The notes under the pieces: model-generated
What the model saw: the letters and a program-made list of their open reading frames with translations, nothing else
Database searches by the model: none
Told to the model about the DNA's origin: nothing
Shown here: positions 1-8,349 of the stretch, in pieces
How positions within the stretch are numbered: the first letter of the stretch is position 1
How the letters are laid out: the number at the start of each line of letters is the position of its first letter
Translations under genes and position numbers: made by a program
Assembly (NCBI GenBank): GCA_009781855.1
Contig: WQUY01000008.1
Coordinates: 1-54,450 of the forward strand
DNA: 54,450 bases
Origin: Oscillospiraceae bacterium
GTDB taxonomy: Bacteria > Bacillota > Clostridia > Oscillospirales > Oscillospiraceae
Direction of reading: 5' to 3'

Positions 1-165
1 CTCGGCAAGGTAAGGGCAGAAATCGAGCGTTTTGAAAAGAAGCTGTCCAATGAGCAGTTTATTTCAAAAGCAAAACCGCAGGTCGTCGCAGCAGAGCGTG
101 AAAAGCTTGACAAGCTACATGCCCTGCAGGATAATCTTAAGGAAAGCTTAAATGCTATTGACTAA
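1..165 (+). CDS. valS: Valyl-tRNA synthetase, C-terminal end (partial)
   Basis: The first 54 codons, open from the window edge and ending in TAA at 163-165, encode the C-terminal arm of a class I valyl-tRNA synthetase. The peptide is highly charged and helical (EIERFEKKLSNEQFISKAKP...VVAAEREKL), the typical ValS coiled-coil tail that contacts tRNA-Val. In full-length ValS this arm follows the catalytic and anticodon-binding domains, which lie outside the window. It is followed by a palindrome and a strong rho-independent terminator and faces the minus-strand pyr genes, so it marks the housekeeping border of the region. Identification rests on this tail only. Confidence 0.85.
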   Translation, partial: LGKVRAEIERFEKKLSNEQFISKAKPQVVAAEREKLDKLHALQDNLKESLNAID

Positions 166-240
166 AATTTCCAGATGTGGTAGAATTTGCGTATAAAAAG
201 GAACTGTCGCCTTGGTTTGGGCGACTCAGTCCTTAGTTGG

Positions 241-270
241 TTAGAGGCGCCTTAGCTAAGGCGCCTCTAA
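241..270. repeat. 30-bp perfect palindrome downstream of valS
   Basis: The 30 bases read identically on both strands (half-site TTAGAGGCGCCTTAG), with no loop. No T-run follows it, so it is not a classical intrinsic terminator, although in RNA it could fold into a 13-bp hairpin. A second, weaker hairpin (GTCGCC/GGCGAC) lies just upstream around 206-226. It could be a transcript-stabilising structure, a backup terminator or a protein-binding site. Function unknown. Confidence 0.7.
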
Positions 271-299
271 TTATCTAATCTCTGTTTTTGCAGTCGTTT

Positions 300-336
300 G
301 TCACGAGACTCTTTTTCAGGGTCTCGTGACTTTTTT
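300..336 (+). terminator. Rho-independent terminator of valS
   Basis: A 10-bp perfect stem (GTCACGAGAC at 300-309 with GTCTCGTGAC at 321-330) encloses an 11-nt loop and is followed directly by six T residues on the plus strand. The minus-strand reading has no T-run, so it terminates plus-strand transcription from valS before the convergent pyrF gene. Confidence 0.9.
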
Positions 337-343
337 GCAAGTT

Positions 344-1252
344 TTAATAAATCTCTTTGCGAAATTCATCACGCATCCGCAATGCTTCATTACGAGCGGC
401 AACGGCATAGTCCTCGCCGCTCTTTTTCCATGCCGCAATGATGCCACGCGAAGAATTTACAATCGCACCGCGTCCATTTTTATCAAAAGCCTTTGCCGCA
501 TCGGCTGCCGCGCCACCTTGCGCTCCATATCCGGGAACCAGGAAAAATGTATTGCTTAGCCTTGCGCGTAAAAACTCAGCTTCCTCTGGGTATGTAGCGC
601 CAACAACAGCTCCAACTCGACTATATCCATACTCGCCTACAGTTTCCCGCGAAATCTCCTCCAGCAGGTCGCCGACAATAGTATAAAGGCGCTCATCGCC
701 TATGAATTTATCCTGAAGCTCTCTCGCAGACGGGTTTGATGTCCTGACCAGCGCAAATACCGCCTTGTCATACTTTTCTGCCATATCCACAAATGGCTTT
801 ACACCATCTGAGCCCAAATACGCATTTATTGTAAGCGCATCAACGTCAAACGGACGCAGCTCCGAATTGCCCACTTTGACCGTGCCAAAATAAGCCACTG
901 CGTATGCTTCCGCAGTTGAGCCAATGTCATTTCGTTTTCCATCGCAAATAACATACATTCCCTTTGACTTTGCATAATCGCATGTCTGCTTTAATGCCAA
1001 AACACCGCAAGGCCCCAAAAGTTCATAATATGCCGACTGCGGCTTTATTGCAGGGACTATGTCGCAGAGCGCATCGATCAGTCCAAAGTTAAACTCACAG
1101 ACTGCGGCTCCAGCCGCTTCGAGGGTCTCTCCTTTTTCTGCAACATGCTTTTGGAGTATGTGCGGCGGTACATGTTCCAGCGCCGGATCTAGTCCGACAA
1201 CGGACGGATTTTGCATATCATCAATTTTTTTCTGTAATCTGTCAAAAGACAT
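344..1252 (-). CDS. pyrF: Orotidine 5'-phosphate decarboxylase
   Basis: PyrF decarboxylates OMP to UMP, the last step of de novo pyrimidine synthesis in the cytoplasm. The 302-residue protein is the longer subfamily-2 type (about 270-310 aa), with an N-terminal VGLDPALEHVP segment, the catalytic motif ICDGKRNDIGSTAEAYA (the D-K-x-x-D triad) near residue 100-115, and a phosphate-binding segment ending in INSSRGI. The ATG has a GGGGG Shine-Dalgarno 8 nt upstream. It lies 22 nt downstream of pyrC on the same strand, so the two form a pyrimidine operon. Its 3' end abuts the valS terminator. Confidence 0.95.
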   Translation of the reverse strand: MSFDRLQKKIDDMQNPSVVGLDPALEHVPPHILQKHVAEKGETLEAAGAAVCEFNFGLIDALCDIVPAIKPQSAYYELLGPCGVLALKQTCDYAKSKGMYVICDGKRNDIGSTAEAYAVAYFGTVKVGNSELRPFDVDALTINAYLGSDGVKPFVDMAEKYDKAVFALVRTSNPSARELQDKFIGDERLYTIVGDLLEEISRETVGEYGYSRVGAVVGATYPEEAEFLRARLSNTFFLVPGYGAQGGAAADAAKAFDKNGRGAIVNSSRGIIAAWKKSGEDYAVAARNEALRMRDEFRKEIY

Positions 1253-1274
1253 TATTTAATCCCCCTAAGTAAAA

Positions 1275-2537
1275 TTAATCTTTGTAAACTACCCTGCCGC
1301 GAGATATAGTATATTTCACCCTACCATAAAGCTGCATTCCGCCAAAAGGTGTGTTCACCGCTTTTGATTTCAGTTGCTCTGGGCTGACGCACCATTGCTC
1401 ACTTGGGTCGAATATAACTATATCGGCTATTGCCCCAATGCGCAAACTCCCTGCCCTAAGTCCGAATATCCTTGCCGGGTTTGTTGCCATGAGCTCTATG
1501 ATCTCTTTTATACTGAGCCGCTTCGTATGATATAGATTCGTGAGCGCCAAAGCCAATGACGTTTCAAGCCCAATCAAACCTGATGGCGCATCTTCTATGG
1601 ATTGCGCCTTTTCTTCTTTGGCGTGCGGCGCATGGTCTGTTGCTATGATATCAATCGTTTTGTCACTGAGCCCTTCAATTATTCCGGCAACATCCGCCTC
1701 GGTTCTCAGGGGTGGGTTTACGCGGGCAAGAGTTCCTTGCCGCAAAACTTCTTCCTCTGTCAGCGAAAAATACTGTGGGCAGGTTTCTGCCGTTACTGCG
1801 ATTCCCTGAGCCTTTGCTGCACGAATCATTGCGACCGATGCTGCTGTGCTGACATGTGCTATGTGAACCTTTGCTCCGGTTTCCCGGGCAAGTAAAATAT
1901 CGCGAGCAACCATGATTTCTTCTGCAATGGCAGGACGCCCCGGAATCCCCAGTGCGCGCGACACTGCACCCTCATTGACAGCGTAATTTTGCGCTATCTC
2001 ATCATCTTCACAGTGGCTGATTATGATGAGACCGATTTCCTTAGCCTTTTTCATTGCAGTCCGTACGAGCTTCGCATTTTGAATTGGGTTTCCATCGTCA
2101 GACAATGCAACAGCCCCTGCACCAGCAAGTTTCGAAAAATCTGTCAGCTCTTTTCCGCCTAATCCGACAGTGATCGCACCAATCGGAAGCACCGTCACAG
2201 GCGCTTCTTTTGCTTTGTTTGCGATATAACTGATTGTCTCTGCATTGTCGGCAACCGGCGAGGTATTCGGCATACATAGACATGTTGTCACGCCACCGGC
2301 AGCAGCTGCGGCAGCTCCGGTCAGGATATCCTCTTTGTATTCAAATCCCGGCTCTCTGAAATGCACATGAACATCAACAAGTCCGGGCGCAACAACAAAA
2401 CCCTCGGCATTCAATATATTCATATCAGCCGTTTGCTTGATATTTTTTCTTATCTCAACGATTTTGCCATCTTCTATCAAGATGTCAACGCCCTCTTCAA
2501 GTGCCCCTATTATATTTCCGCCTTTTATCAGAAGCAT
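1275..2537 (-). CDS. pyrC: Dihydroorotase
   Basis: Dihydroorotase cyclises carbamoyl-aspartate to dihydroorotate with a binuclear metal centre. The protein, about 420 aa, is a class I amidohydrolase: metal ligands in VDVHVHFREPG near residue 60, a substrate-proximal HCEDD motif near 175, and the catalytic aspartate motif IATDHAPHAKEEK near 300. I place the start at the ATG at 2537 (MLLIKGG) because GGTGGAGG sits 5 nt before it; an upstream in-frame ATG at 2552 would include that ribosome site inside the gene. It is transcribed ahead of pyrF from a putative extended -10 promoter. Confidence 0.93.
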   Translation of the reverse strand: MLLIKGGNIIGALEEGVDILIEDGKIVEIRKNIKQTADMNILNAEGFVVAPGLVDVHVHFREPGFEYKEDILTGAAAAAAGGVTTCLCMPNTSPVADNAETISYIANKAKEAPVTVLPIGAITVGLGGKELTDFSKLAGAGAVALSDDGNPIQNAKLVRTAMKKAKEIGLIIISHCEDDEIAQNYAVNEGAVSRALGIPGRPAIAEEIMVARDILLARETGAKVHIAHVSTAASVAMIRAAKAQGIAVTAETCPQYFSLTEEEVLRQGTLARVNPPLRTEADVAGIIEGLSDKTIDIIATDHAPHAKEEKAQSIEDAPSGLIGLETSLALALTNLYHTKRLSIKEIIELMATNPARIFGLRAGSLRIGAIADIVIFDPSEQWCVSPEQLKSKAVNTPFGGMQLYGRVKYTISRGRVVYKD

Positions 2538-2563
2538 AAAGTCCTCCACCATTTAGATGATTG

Positions 2564-2592
2564 AGTATACCACAGCGCAGCGAAATAATCCA
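2564..2592 (-). promoter_or_regulatory. Putative sigma-A promoter of pyrC-pyrF
   Basis: On the minus strand a TATACT -10 hexamer (2564-2569) is preceded by TGG, an extended -10 signature. A weak -35 (TGGATT, 2587-2592) lies at 17-bp spacing. Predicted transcription would start near 2557, about 20 nt before the pyrC start, leaving little room for a PyrR-type attenuator leader. Confidence 0.5.
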
Positions 2593-2603
2593 GAAATGCC
2601 CAG

Positions 2604-2646
2604 CAAAAAAATGGAGAATAGCCTCATTTTTAAGACTACTCTCCAT
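2604..2646 (-). terminator. Rho-independent terminator closing the catabolic cluster
   Basis: On the minus strand an 11-bp stem (ATGGAGAGTAG with CTATTCTCCAT, one mismatch) encloses a 14-nt loop and is followed by a run of seven T residues (2605-2611). It lies downstream of the URO-D family gene and upstream of pyrC, so it marks the end of the 42-kb cluster. Confidence 0.85.
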
Positions 2647-2667
2647 ATGAATAATTTTGGCAACTAA

Positions 2668-2811
2668 CTAGTACTTCATTCTTGAAATAAGTTTGCAAAG
2701 ATTGTGGTAGGTTTTTTCGTCTGGCAAGGCAAAAAACTGCGGGAATACCACTGGTCTTTCAAGATATTTTGACGAAGCCAGGCGGAAAAAGATGCCATAA
2801 GAAAAGGCTAG
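2668..2811 (-). pseudogene. Start-less 47-codon open frame, possible gene remnant
   Basis: Between the cluster's last gene and its terminator there is an uninterrupted minus-strand frame of about 47 codons ending in TAG at 2668. It has no ATG/GTG/TTG start near its beginning and no ribosome site. Its peptide (...YGIFFRLASSKYLERPVV..., then FPQFFALPDEKTYHNLCKL) looks like real protein sequence rather than random translation. I do not recognise the family. It may be the 3' stub of a deleted gene or a repeat-borne fragment. Nothing shows it is expressed as a protein. Confidence 0.3.
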
Positions 2812-2830
2812 TTATTTGGAATACGTTACA

Positions 2831-3877
2831 CTAGTCACCTTCGTGTACGATTTGCAACGGCAAGCGCGTAATATCATTTTCTTTGATACCATATACTTCC
2901 ATGCTGTATCTGTCGATTTCTTCGGCCAAAGCAATATATGTTCCCTTATACAAAGAGCCTGGTCCACCTTGGGTGATACAAGGAATAAAGTATTTATTTC
3001 CACACTCACTCAATGTTTCACGAACAACCTTGCGCACATCCTCCTGCGTCCAGCCGGTAAAGTCTACGAGTTTGTTGTCTAGGCCGCCCATAAACGAAAT
3101 TTGCCCACCGTATTTATTGATTAGCTCCGGTATATTGTTTGATTTCATGCAGCCTTGCCAAATATCTATGCCCATTTCAATCATGTATGGAACAATCGTC
3201 GCACTATAGCTATCGTTATGATGTATGATAAGCTCTACGCCATTGTTATGATAATATCCGTAAATCTGCTTATATGGCTCAACAAAATACTCTGCAAACA
3301 TATCAGGATTCAGGAATGTGCTGATTTCACTGCCCCAGTCGTCATGGTGGAATACAGCGTCAGGTTTTAAGTGCTTACAGATACCCTCAGCAAGTTCAAG
3401 CTCCCAGTCGGTGAGATATTTCACCATGTCACGCATCTCATCGGGGTCGGTCATGTAGTATGTCAGCGCCTCTGTTATCTCACAAAGATGATGAGTCTGC
3501 TCAAACAGGCCGGGCGCTACAAACGCCGCTTTATAGCTCTGTGACCCATCAATAGCATCATACTGCTCCTTTGCCATTGCCCATTGCTCATCAGTAAATT
3601 TTAGTGGGGGTGCTTTGACATACTCACGCCAAGTCTCAATGTCTTTAACGACTATTTTTTCTGGTGTATGGAGTGGAAATGGTCCCGGAACATGCGCTGG
3701 GTATGAATTTGTGACACCCCACGCATTGACCACATCAGGCCCTCCCCTTTGCACTCTGGACGAACCAAACATGCTAAAGGGATGTTGCAATAATTGAACG
3801 GCCTCATATTGGTTTACGAAACGCTCAGGCTTTCCACCTCTGATTACTTCCTGCATATTTTGTTTTGCTGTTAACAT
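2831..3877 (-). CDS. Uroporphyrinogen decarboxylase (URO-D) family protein
   Basis: This 348-residue protein belongs to the URO-D/MtaA-like superfamily, TIM-barrel proteins that include uroporphyrinogen decarboxylase and cobamide-dependent methyltransferase subunits. Visible features are a long acidic middle with FHHDDWGSEISTFLNP around residue 185-200, ELIIHHNDSY near 225, a GIDIWQGCMKSNN segment and FMGGLDNKLVD near 275, and a C-terminal ITQGGPGSLYKG. No corrinoid-binding or other methyltransferase gene lies nearby. The nearest partner is the upstream P-loop gene. In catabolic clusters such proteins can act as methyltransferases or non-haem decarboxylases; the substrate is unknown. It is the last gene before the cluster terminator. 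Confidence 0.75.
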   Translation of the reverse strand: MLTAKQNMQEVIRGGKPERFVNQYEAVQLLQHPFSMFGSSRVQRGGPDVVNAWGVTNSYPAHVPGPFPLHTPEKIVVKDIETWREYVKAPPLKFTDEQWAMAKEQYDAIDGSQSYKAAFVAPGLFEQTHHLCEITEALTYYMTDPDEMRDMVKYLTDWELELAEGICKHLKPDAVFHHDDWGSEISTFLNPDMFAEYFVEPYKQIYGYYHNNGVELIIHHNDSYSATIVPYMIEMGIDIWQGCMKSNNIPELINKYGGQISFMGGLDNKLVDFTGWTQEDVRKVVRETLSECGNKYFIPCITQGGPGSLYKGTYIALAEEIDRYSMEVYGIKENDITRLPLQIVHEGD

Positions 3878-3948
3878 TGATTTCCTCCTTAGTATTGTAA
3901 ATAAAGCTGCCGGGAAAAACCCGTGCGGTTTTAGCCTTTGTCGCTCTA

Positions 3949-4551
3949 TTATAAAGACCCTATCCTTATTTGTCCATTTTTATGTGAAATATTTAGCTTG
4001 CCAAGCACATTATCAACACTGTGGGGCTTAGCAATATCACATACAAAATCGGCGTTTTTCAGCAACGCCTCGGCAGAAGATTTGATATCCTCAACACCAG
4101 TCTTATGCATGAGCACTAGAGCACCCGGAATCACGTGCTTTGATAGTGCATTAGATTCACAAACAATAAAGCTCCCGGCAGGAATGTCGATACTATCAAA
4201 CGCCTCAAATGCGTAGTCTTTCATGGTTTTAATCCAATAGACTTTTTTTGCACCAGCCGCCAGGAGCATATTTGTGTCCTTCTTTCCAAAGGACTCTGTT
4301 TCTTCAATTATTTCGTAATTGCCTTTAAACGAGCTGCACGCGCCGCAGCCATCGGCACCGTGATGACACACCTTTTCACTATCTGAAACGGTAGTTACTT
4401 TTATCGCGACTATATCTACACTGCTTTTCCATCGCTCAATAAATGAAACGCTGAAAAAGGTTTTGCCTGTATTTCTTGCCGTTGAACAAACCAAGAGCAT
4501 ATGGGGCATTTTCATTGTAGCCACTTTTTTTGCACCTGCGCTGTAAGACAT
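3949..4551 (-). CDS. Small P-loop NTPase, MobB-like
   Basis: About 200 residues with a Walker A-type loop CSTARNTGKTFFS near the N-terminus, followed by a Cys/His-rich stretch HHGADGCGACSSF around residue 65. The fold suggested is that of MobB / dethiobiotin-synthetase-like P-loop proteins; MobB assists guanylylation of molybdopterin. A role in tungstopterin cofactor handling for the two AORs in this cluster is inference only. I chose the ATG at 4551 (MSYSAG) because AGGTGG lies 8 nt upstream; a GTG at 4563 is also in frame. It follows the DppC-like gene almost without a gap, so it is probably co-transcribed with that ABC system. Confidence 0.5.
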   Translation of the reverse strand: MSYSAGAKKVATMKMPHMLLVCSTARNTGKTFFSVSFIERWKSSVDIVAIKVTTVSDSEKVCHHGADGCGACSSFKGNYEIIEETESFGKKDTNMLLAAGAKKVYWIKTMKDYAFEAFDSIDIPAGSFIVCESNALSKHVIPGALVLMHKTGVEDIKSSAEALLKNADFVCDIAKPHSVDNVLGKLNISHKNGQIRIGSL

Positions 4552-4563
4552 TGTCGCAACCAC

Positions 4564-5475
4564 CTATCGTCTCTTTAGCTTAGGATCGAGTGCATCACGA
4601 ACTCCATCGCCGAATAAGTTAAACGCCAATACTGTCATCATAATGAATATGCCGGGGAATGTGGTAATCCACGGTGCATTACGTGTGTATTCTCTTCCCG
4701 CTGCAATAACTGCACCCCATTCAGGATGCGGTACCGGCACACCAAATCCGAGAAATGACAGTGACGATGCAACAATAATTGTAATACCCAAACCGGCTGT
4801 AACCGTAACGATGACAGGGCTAAGTCCGTTTGGAAGCACTTGCGTAAAAATGATGCGTAGGTTTGCAATCCCTACAGCCTTTGCTGCCTCAACAAATTCG
4901 TTGTTTCTGACCGTCAATATTGACGCCCTTGTCATTCTAAGATAGACGGGCGCACCTGTTATCCCAACTGCGACAATCAAATTTATCAAACTCTGTCCCA
5001 TAACGGTGACTATAACCATACCCATGAGAATGCCGGGTATAGAAGCCAGAACATCCGACAGGCGCATGATTATATCATCTGCCTTTCCACCGTAGTATCC
5101 CGCAAAACTTCCTGCAACAACACCGATAAATGCTGAAATCAAAACTGCACCGAATCCAATGGCCAATGAATATCTCGTACCATAGATTACACGCAGGAAT
5201 AAGTCTCTACCCATATTATCTGCACCGAATATATGCTGCGCACTCGGCCTTGCAAATCGAGATGATACATTTATATCTGTGATTGCATCCCATGAAATGA
5301 ACAATGAACCTAAGAAAGCAACAATAATCAGGCTGAATATAACAAATCCTGCCATCGCACCTTTGTTGAATTTCAAATAATGAAATATATCGCCTATTTG
5401 ACTGCGTTTCCTGTATTTTTTTGTTACAAGTATATCAGTTTTTGTGGCGCGGTTTCCATTGTTTTTATTACTCAT
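4564..5475 (-). CDS. ABC transporter permease, DppC/OppC type
   Basis: A 303-residue inner-membrane permease of the peptide/nickel/opine ABC family. It has an N-terminal cytosolic basic segment (DILVTKKYRKRSQIG), an OppC-type first helix, a periplasmic-side loop with FGADNMGRDLFLRVIYGTR, five further helices and the EAA loop EFVEAAKAVGI near residue 205 that docks the ATPase. Its start overlaps the stop of the DppB-like gene in an ATGA arrangement, with AGGAGGG upstream. It is closely similar to the C-terminal half of the fused permease at 17018-19060, so the two transport systems are paralogous. No ATPase gene is present in the window. Confidence 0.92.
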   Translation of the reverse strand: MSNKNNGNRATKTDILVTKKYRKRSQIGDIFHYLKFNKGAMAGFVIFSLIIVAFLGSLFISWDAITDINVSSRFARPSAQHIFGADNMGRDLFLRVIYGTRYSLAIGFGAVLISAFIGVVAGSFAGYYGGKADDIIMRLSDVLASIPGILMGMVIVTVMGQSLINLIVAVGITGAPVYLRMTRASILTVRNNEFVEAAKAVGIANLRIIFTQVLPNGLSPVIVTVTAGLGITIIVASSLSFLGFGVPVPHPEWGAVIAAGREYTRNAPWITTFPGIFIMMTVLAFNLFGDGVRDALDPKLKRR

Positions 5476-6479
5476 TTGCTTGTCCCTCCTGCTGCCGCCG
5501 GAGCTAATGTGGGTGGTTTTTTGCGTTTAGCTTTCTTGACAGAATTTATGTATTGAGATTTGATACGCGGATCAACAAATGCATACATTATATCTACTAC
5601 AAGCTGTACTAAAACGTACAAGATAGTTGTCATTATAATAACTCCGGTCGTTGCCGTAACATCCCTCGCCATAACTGCTTCAGCAGCCATACGTCCAATA
5701 CCCGGCCAGGCAAATACTGTTTCTACAACGACAGAACCTGCAAGCTGAGCAGCAAGCGACGTTCCAATTGCAGTGATAACCGGAATCCAAGCATTTCCTA
5801 ATGCGTGCTTTCTTATAACAGCTTCTTCAGGCACACCCTTTGCCCTGGCAGTTCTGAGGTAGTCTGCCCTGAGCACTTCAAGCATGTTTGAACGTGTTTG
5901 CCTGGTTGTCATCGCTATCATACCAACACTGCTGCAAAGCGCAGGCAGGATGATACTTCGAATCCCATGATTGTTTCCACCGGCGGGAAACCATGCAAGT
6001 TGTTGTGCAAATAACAGCAAAAGCAATATGCCCAGCCAGAAGAGCGGTAGAGACATACCTATGAGGGAAAACACTGCGATAACATTATCTGTTATGCTTC
6101 CTGCCTTCCTTGCCGCTGCAATACCTAATGGAATCGATACTGATGCACCTATAACCAGCGCCGTGAAGGACAGTATCAGAGTATTGGGCAATCTATTAAT
6201 GAACATAGTCCATATATCAAGACCGGTGTGGTCAGACACTCCTAAATCTCCTTGGAGCAGATTGAGCATGTATACACCATATCTATATATCATAGGCCTG
6301 TCGAGATTATGCTGTCTTATGAGTTGTTCGCGTCCTTCCGGAGTCATTCCCTCAGCTTGCGCAAGTATCGCATCAAGAATCGTTCCCGGAGCCAATTCCA
6401 TAAGGGCAAACACTATAAACGACACCAGTATAATTACCGGAATCAACCATAGTATGCGCATCAACACGTAACGAATCAA
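5472..6479 (-). CDS. ABC transporter permease, DppB/OppB type
   Basis: 335 residues, starting at a TTG with AAGGAGG 7 nt upstream. The N-terminal helix (LMRILWLIPVIILVSFIVF) is followed by MELAPGT, the DLGVSDHTG loop, and the permease EAA motif ADYLRTARAKGVPEEAV near residue 205. The C-terminus ends in a basic cytosolic tail after YAFVDPRIKSQY. It pairs with the DppC-like gene, which it overlaps by 4 nt, and with the lipoprotein encoded just upstream. Substrate unknown: the family carries peptides, nickel, opines and sugars, and here more likely a catabolic substrate. Confidence 0.92.
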   Translation of the reverse strand: MIRYVLMRILWLIPVIILVSFIVFALMELAPGTILDAILAQAEGMTPEGREQLIRQHNLDRPMIYRYGVYMLNLLQGDLGVSDHTGLDIWTMFINRLPNTLILSFTALVIGASVSIPLGIAAARKAGSITDNVIAVFSLIGMSLPLFWLGILLLLLFAQQLAWFPAGGNNHGIRSIILPALCSSVGMIAMTTRQTRSNMLEVLRADYLRTARAKGVPEEAVIRKHALGNAWIPVITAIGTSLAAQLAGSVVVETVFAWPGIGRMAAEAVMARDVTATTGVIIMTTILYVLVQLVVDIMYAFVDPRIKSQYINSVKKAKRKKPPTLAPAAAGGTSK

Positions 6480-6549
6480 TGTTTCTCCTCCTTACAGCGA
6501 CCGGGGCGCTAAGCCCCAGTCGCCGAGAAATGTTATCTTTCCCGAAATT

Positions 6550-8196
6550 CTATGCATCCAAATCCCAGTAAACATGTCTGAAATCTGTCCAGTGTGTGTC
6601 TGGTGGGAAGTACATGCCTCCGATACCATTGGCAGCAACTTGTCCGAAAATACGCCACATCATGTTCTTGCCTACAAGATCGTCATGAATCAGTTCCTGA
6701 ACTCTCATGAATGTCGCTTCGCGTTCATCTCTGTCTGTCATCGTTGCAGCTTCATTGAGTAGGCGAGTGACTTCTGCATTGTCATAATTGGCTCTGTTCT
6801 GTGCGCCGCCCGGAACAAAGTTGTGACGCGCAGATGCCGAGTTTAGTGTAAATTGGAAACCGTGGAAAACGATTTGTGATCTGTTGTCTTCTGCCGCCCA
6901 GTGTGCTGCAAGGCTCGGTGCATCCATTTGATTAATGACAACGTTGATGCCGATTCTGCTCAGGTTTTGCTGGATAACTTCAGCACCTCTGACGTTTGTA
7001 ATAACCGCTGCAGCTATTTCAACAGTCTCGCCGTTGTATGATGACCGTTCCAGATATGATCTTGCAAGATCCTGGTCAAATGCCCATCCCGGAAGATCGT
7101 TGTTGCGGAACTCAGTCTGGAATCCCCAAAGTGTGCCCTCGTCATCGCCTGGCGGTAATCCCCAGTCGCCTGCTGCAACGATTGCAACTTCAGCTCTGTT
7201 AATGCCGTGTACAACAGCTCTTCTGAAGTACGGATCAGCTGTGATTGGGTTTGCCATGTTGAAAGATATACCTTGTGGGTTGTTCACTGTTTGCAGTGTG
7301 ATAAAGAAGTTGTCAGGATCGTCTGTGAATATACGCATATCTTCTGAACCAATACCTAGGCAGATTTGCGCTTCACCATTTTGCATCATGATTGTACGTG
7401 CAGCTACCTCAGGAATAAATCTCAAAGTAATGCTCTGTGTCGGCATAACGCCGCCCCACCACGCATCATTGCGCTCAACAGTTACAAAGTCGTTGGATAC
7501 AAATTCTCTGAGTCTGAATGCGCCTGTTCCAACAGCAGCGCCCAAATCAGGATCTTCATTGATCGCTCTTTCGTTGAGCATACCGGTCATCGGCATGGTC
7601 ATGTTAAAGTAGAAGTCAACATTCAAATCTCTGAGTACAAACTCTACTGTGTAATCATCAAGCGCAGTAACAGTTTCTACAGGCGACCATTGTGCCTGAA
7701 CATTTGTACCAGCAGCATCCAGAGCATGATTTACTGTGAAAACTACGTCAGCGGCTGTAAAGTGGTCACCGTTGTGGAAGTATACATCATCGCGTAATGT
7801 CAGTATAAATGTCTGATAGTCATCAGTGTGCCAGGTTGTGGCAAGAGCCGGTAGAAATTCTCCACTTTCAATATTGTAATTGAGCAACCTGTCGTGAATC
7901 ATGGTGAATGTCTGATTTGTACCCGGAGTATGAGAAGCTGGGCTCATCGGATTAAGAACACCTATTTGATTGTTGTCAAGGATGATCTCTATGTGCTCAG
8001 CCAGATTTGCTTCTTCACGCGGAGGTGCGGGCGGTTCTGGAAGCGCCGGTGGTTGTGTAACTGGGGGACTTCCGGCTTCGCCGCCACCTGTAGCACCCTG
8101 TCCTGTTGGTGCATCCGCTGGCGCACATGCTGCAACCAGCATAAGGCACATAACCAAACTTAGAATGATCGCTAACGTTTTTTTGCCGTTTTTCAT
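6550..8196 (-). CDS. Family 5 extracellular solute-binding lipoprotein
   Basis: 548 residues with a lipoprotein signal peptide (lipobox LVAACAP, Cys near residue 24) and a Gly/Pro-rich spacer (about residues 26-62) before the binding domain. The mature part shows the SBP_bac_5 signatures: FTLRDDVYFHNGDHFTAADV near residue 140, an NDAWWGG segment near 230, and FRRAVVHGINRAEVA near 340. It captures the substrate for the adjacent DppB/DppC-like permeases. The binding domain closely parallels the second lipoprotein at 15325-16956. AAGGAG lies 7 nt before the ATG. Confidence 0.93.
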   Translation of the reverse strand: MKNGKKTLAIILSLVMCLMLVAACAPADAPTGQGATGGGEAGSPPVTQPPALPEPPAPPREEANLAEHIEIILDNNQIGVLNPMSPASHTPGTNQTFTMIHDRLLNYNIESGEFLPALATTWHTDDYQTFILTLRDDVYFHNGDHFTAADVVFTVNHALDAAGTNVQAQWSPVETVTALDDYTVEFVLRDLNVDFYFNMTMPMTGMLNERAINEDPDLGAAVGTGAFRLREFVSNDFVTVERNDAWWGGVMPTQSITLRFIPEVAARTIMMQNGEAQICLGIGSEDMRIFTDDPDNFFITLQTVNNPQGISFNMANPITADPYFRRAVVHGINRAEVAIVAAGDWGLPPGDDEGTLWGFQTEFRNNDLPGWAFDQDLARSYLERSSYNGETVEIAAAVITNVRGAEVIQQNLSRIGINVVINQMDAPSLAAHWAAEDNRSQIVFHGFQFTLNSASARHNFVPGGAQNRANYDNAEVTRLLNEAATMTDRDEREATFMRVQELIHDDLVGKNMMWRIFGQVAANGIGGMYFPPDTHWTDFRHVYWDLDA

Positions 8197-8349
8197 TTTT
8201 TCATCTCCTTGTTTTTAATAGTTGTACTTCACTTTGTAAGTTATTTTTCTGCTATCACCTCCATCCAGAAAATTCGTTTATTCAGGCAGTACAGACACAA
8301 ATCAAAGACGCTCACATTTTGAAAGAATTTCCCCCAAAAAGAAAACCTA

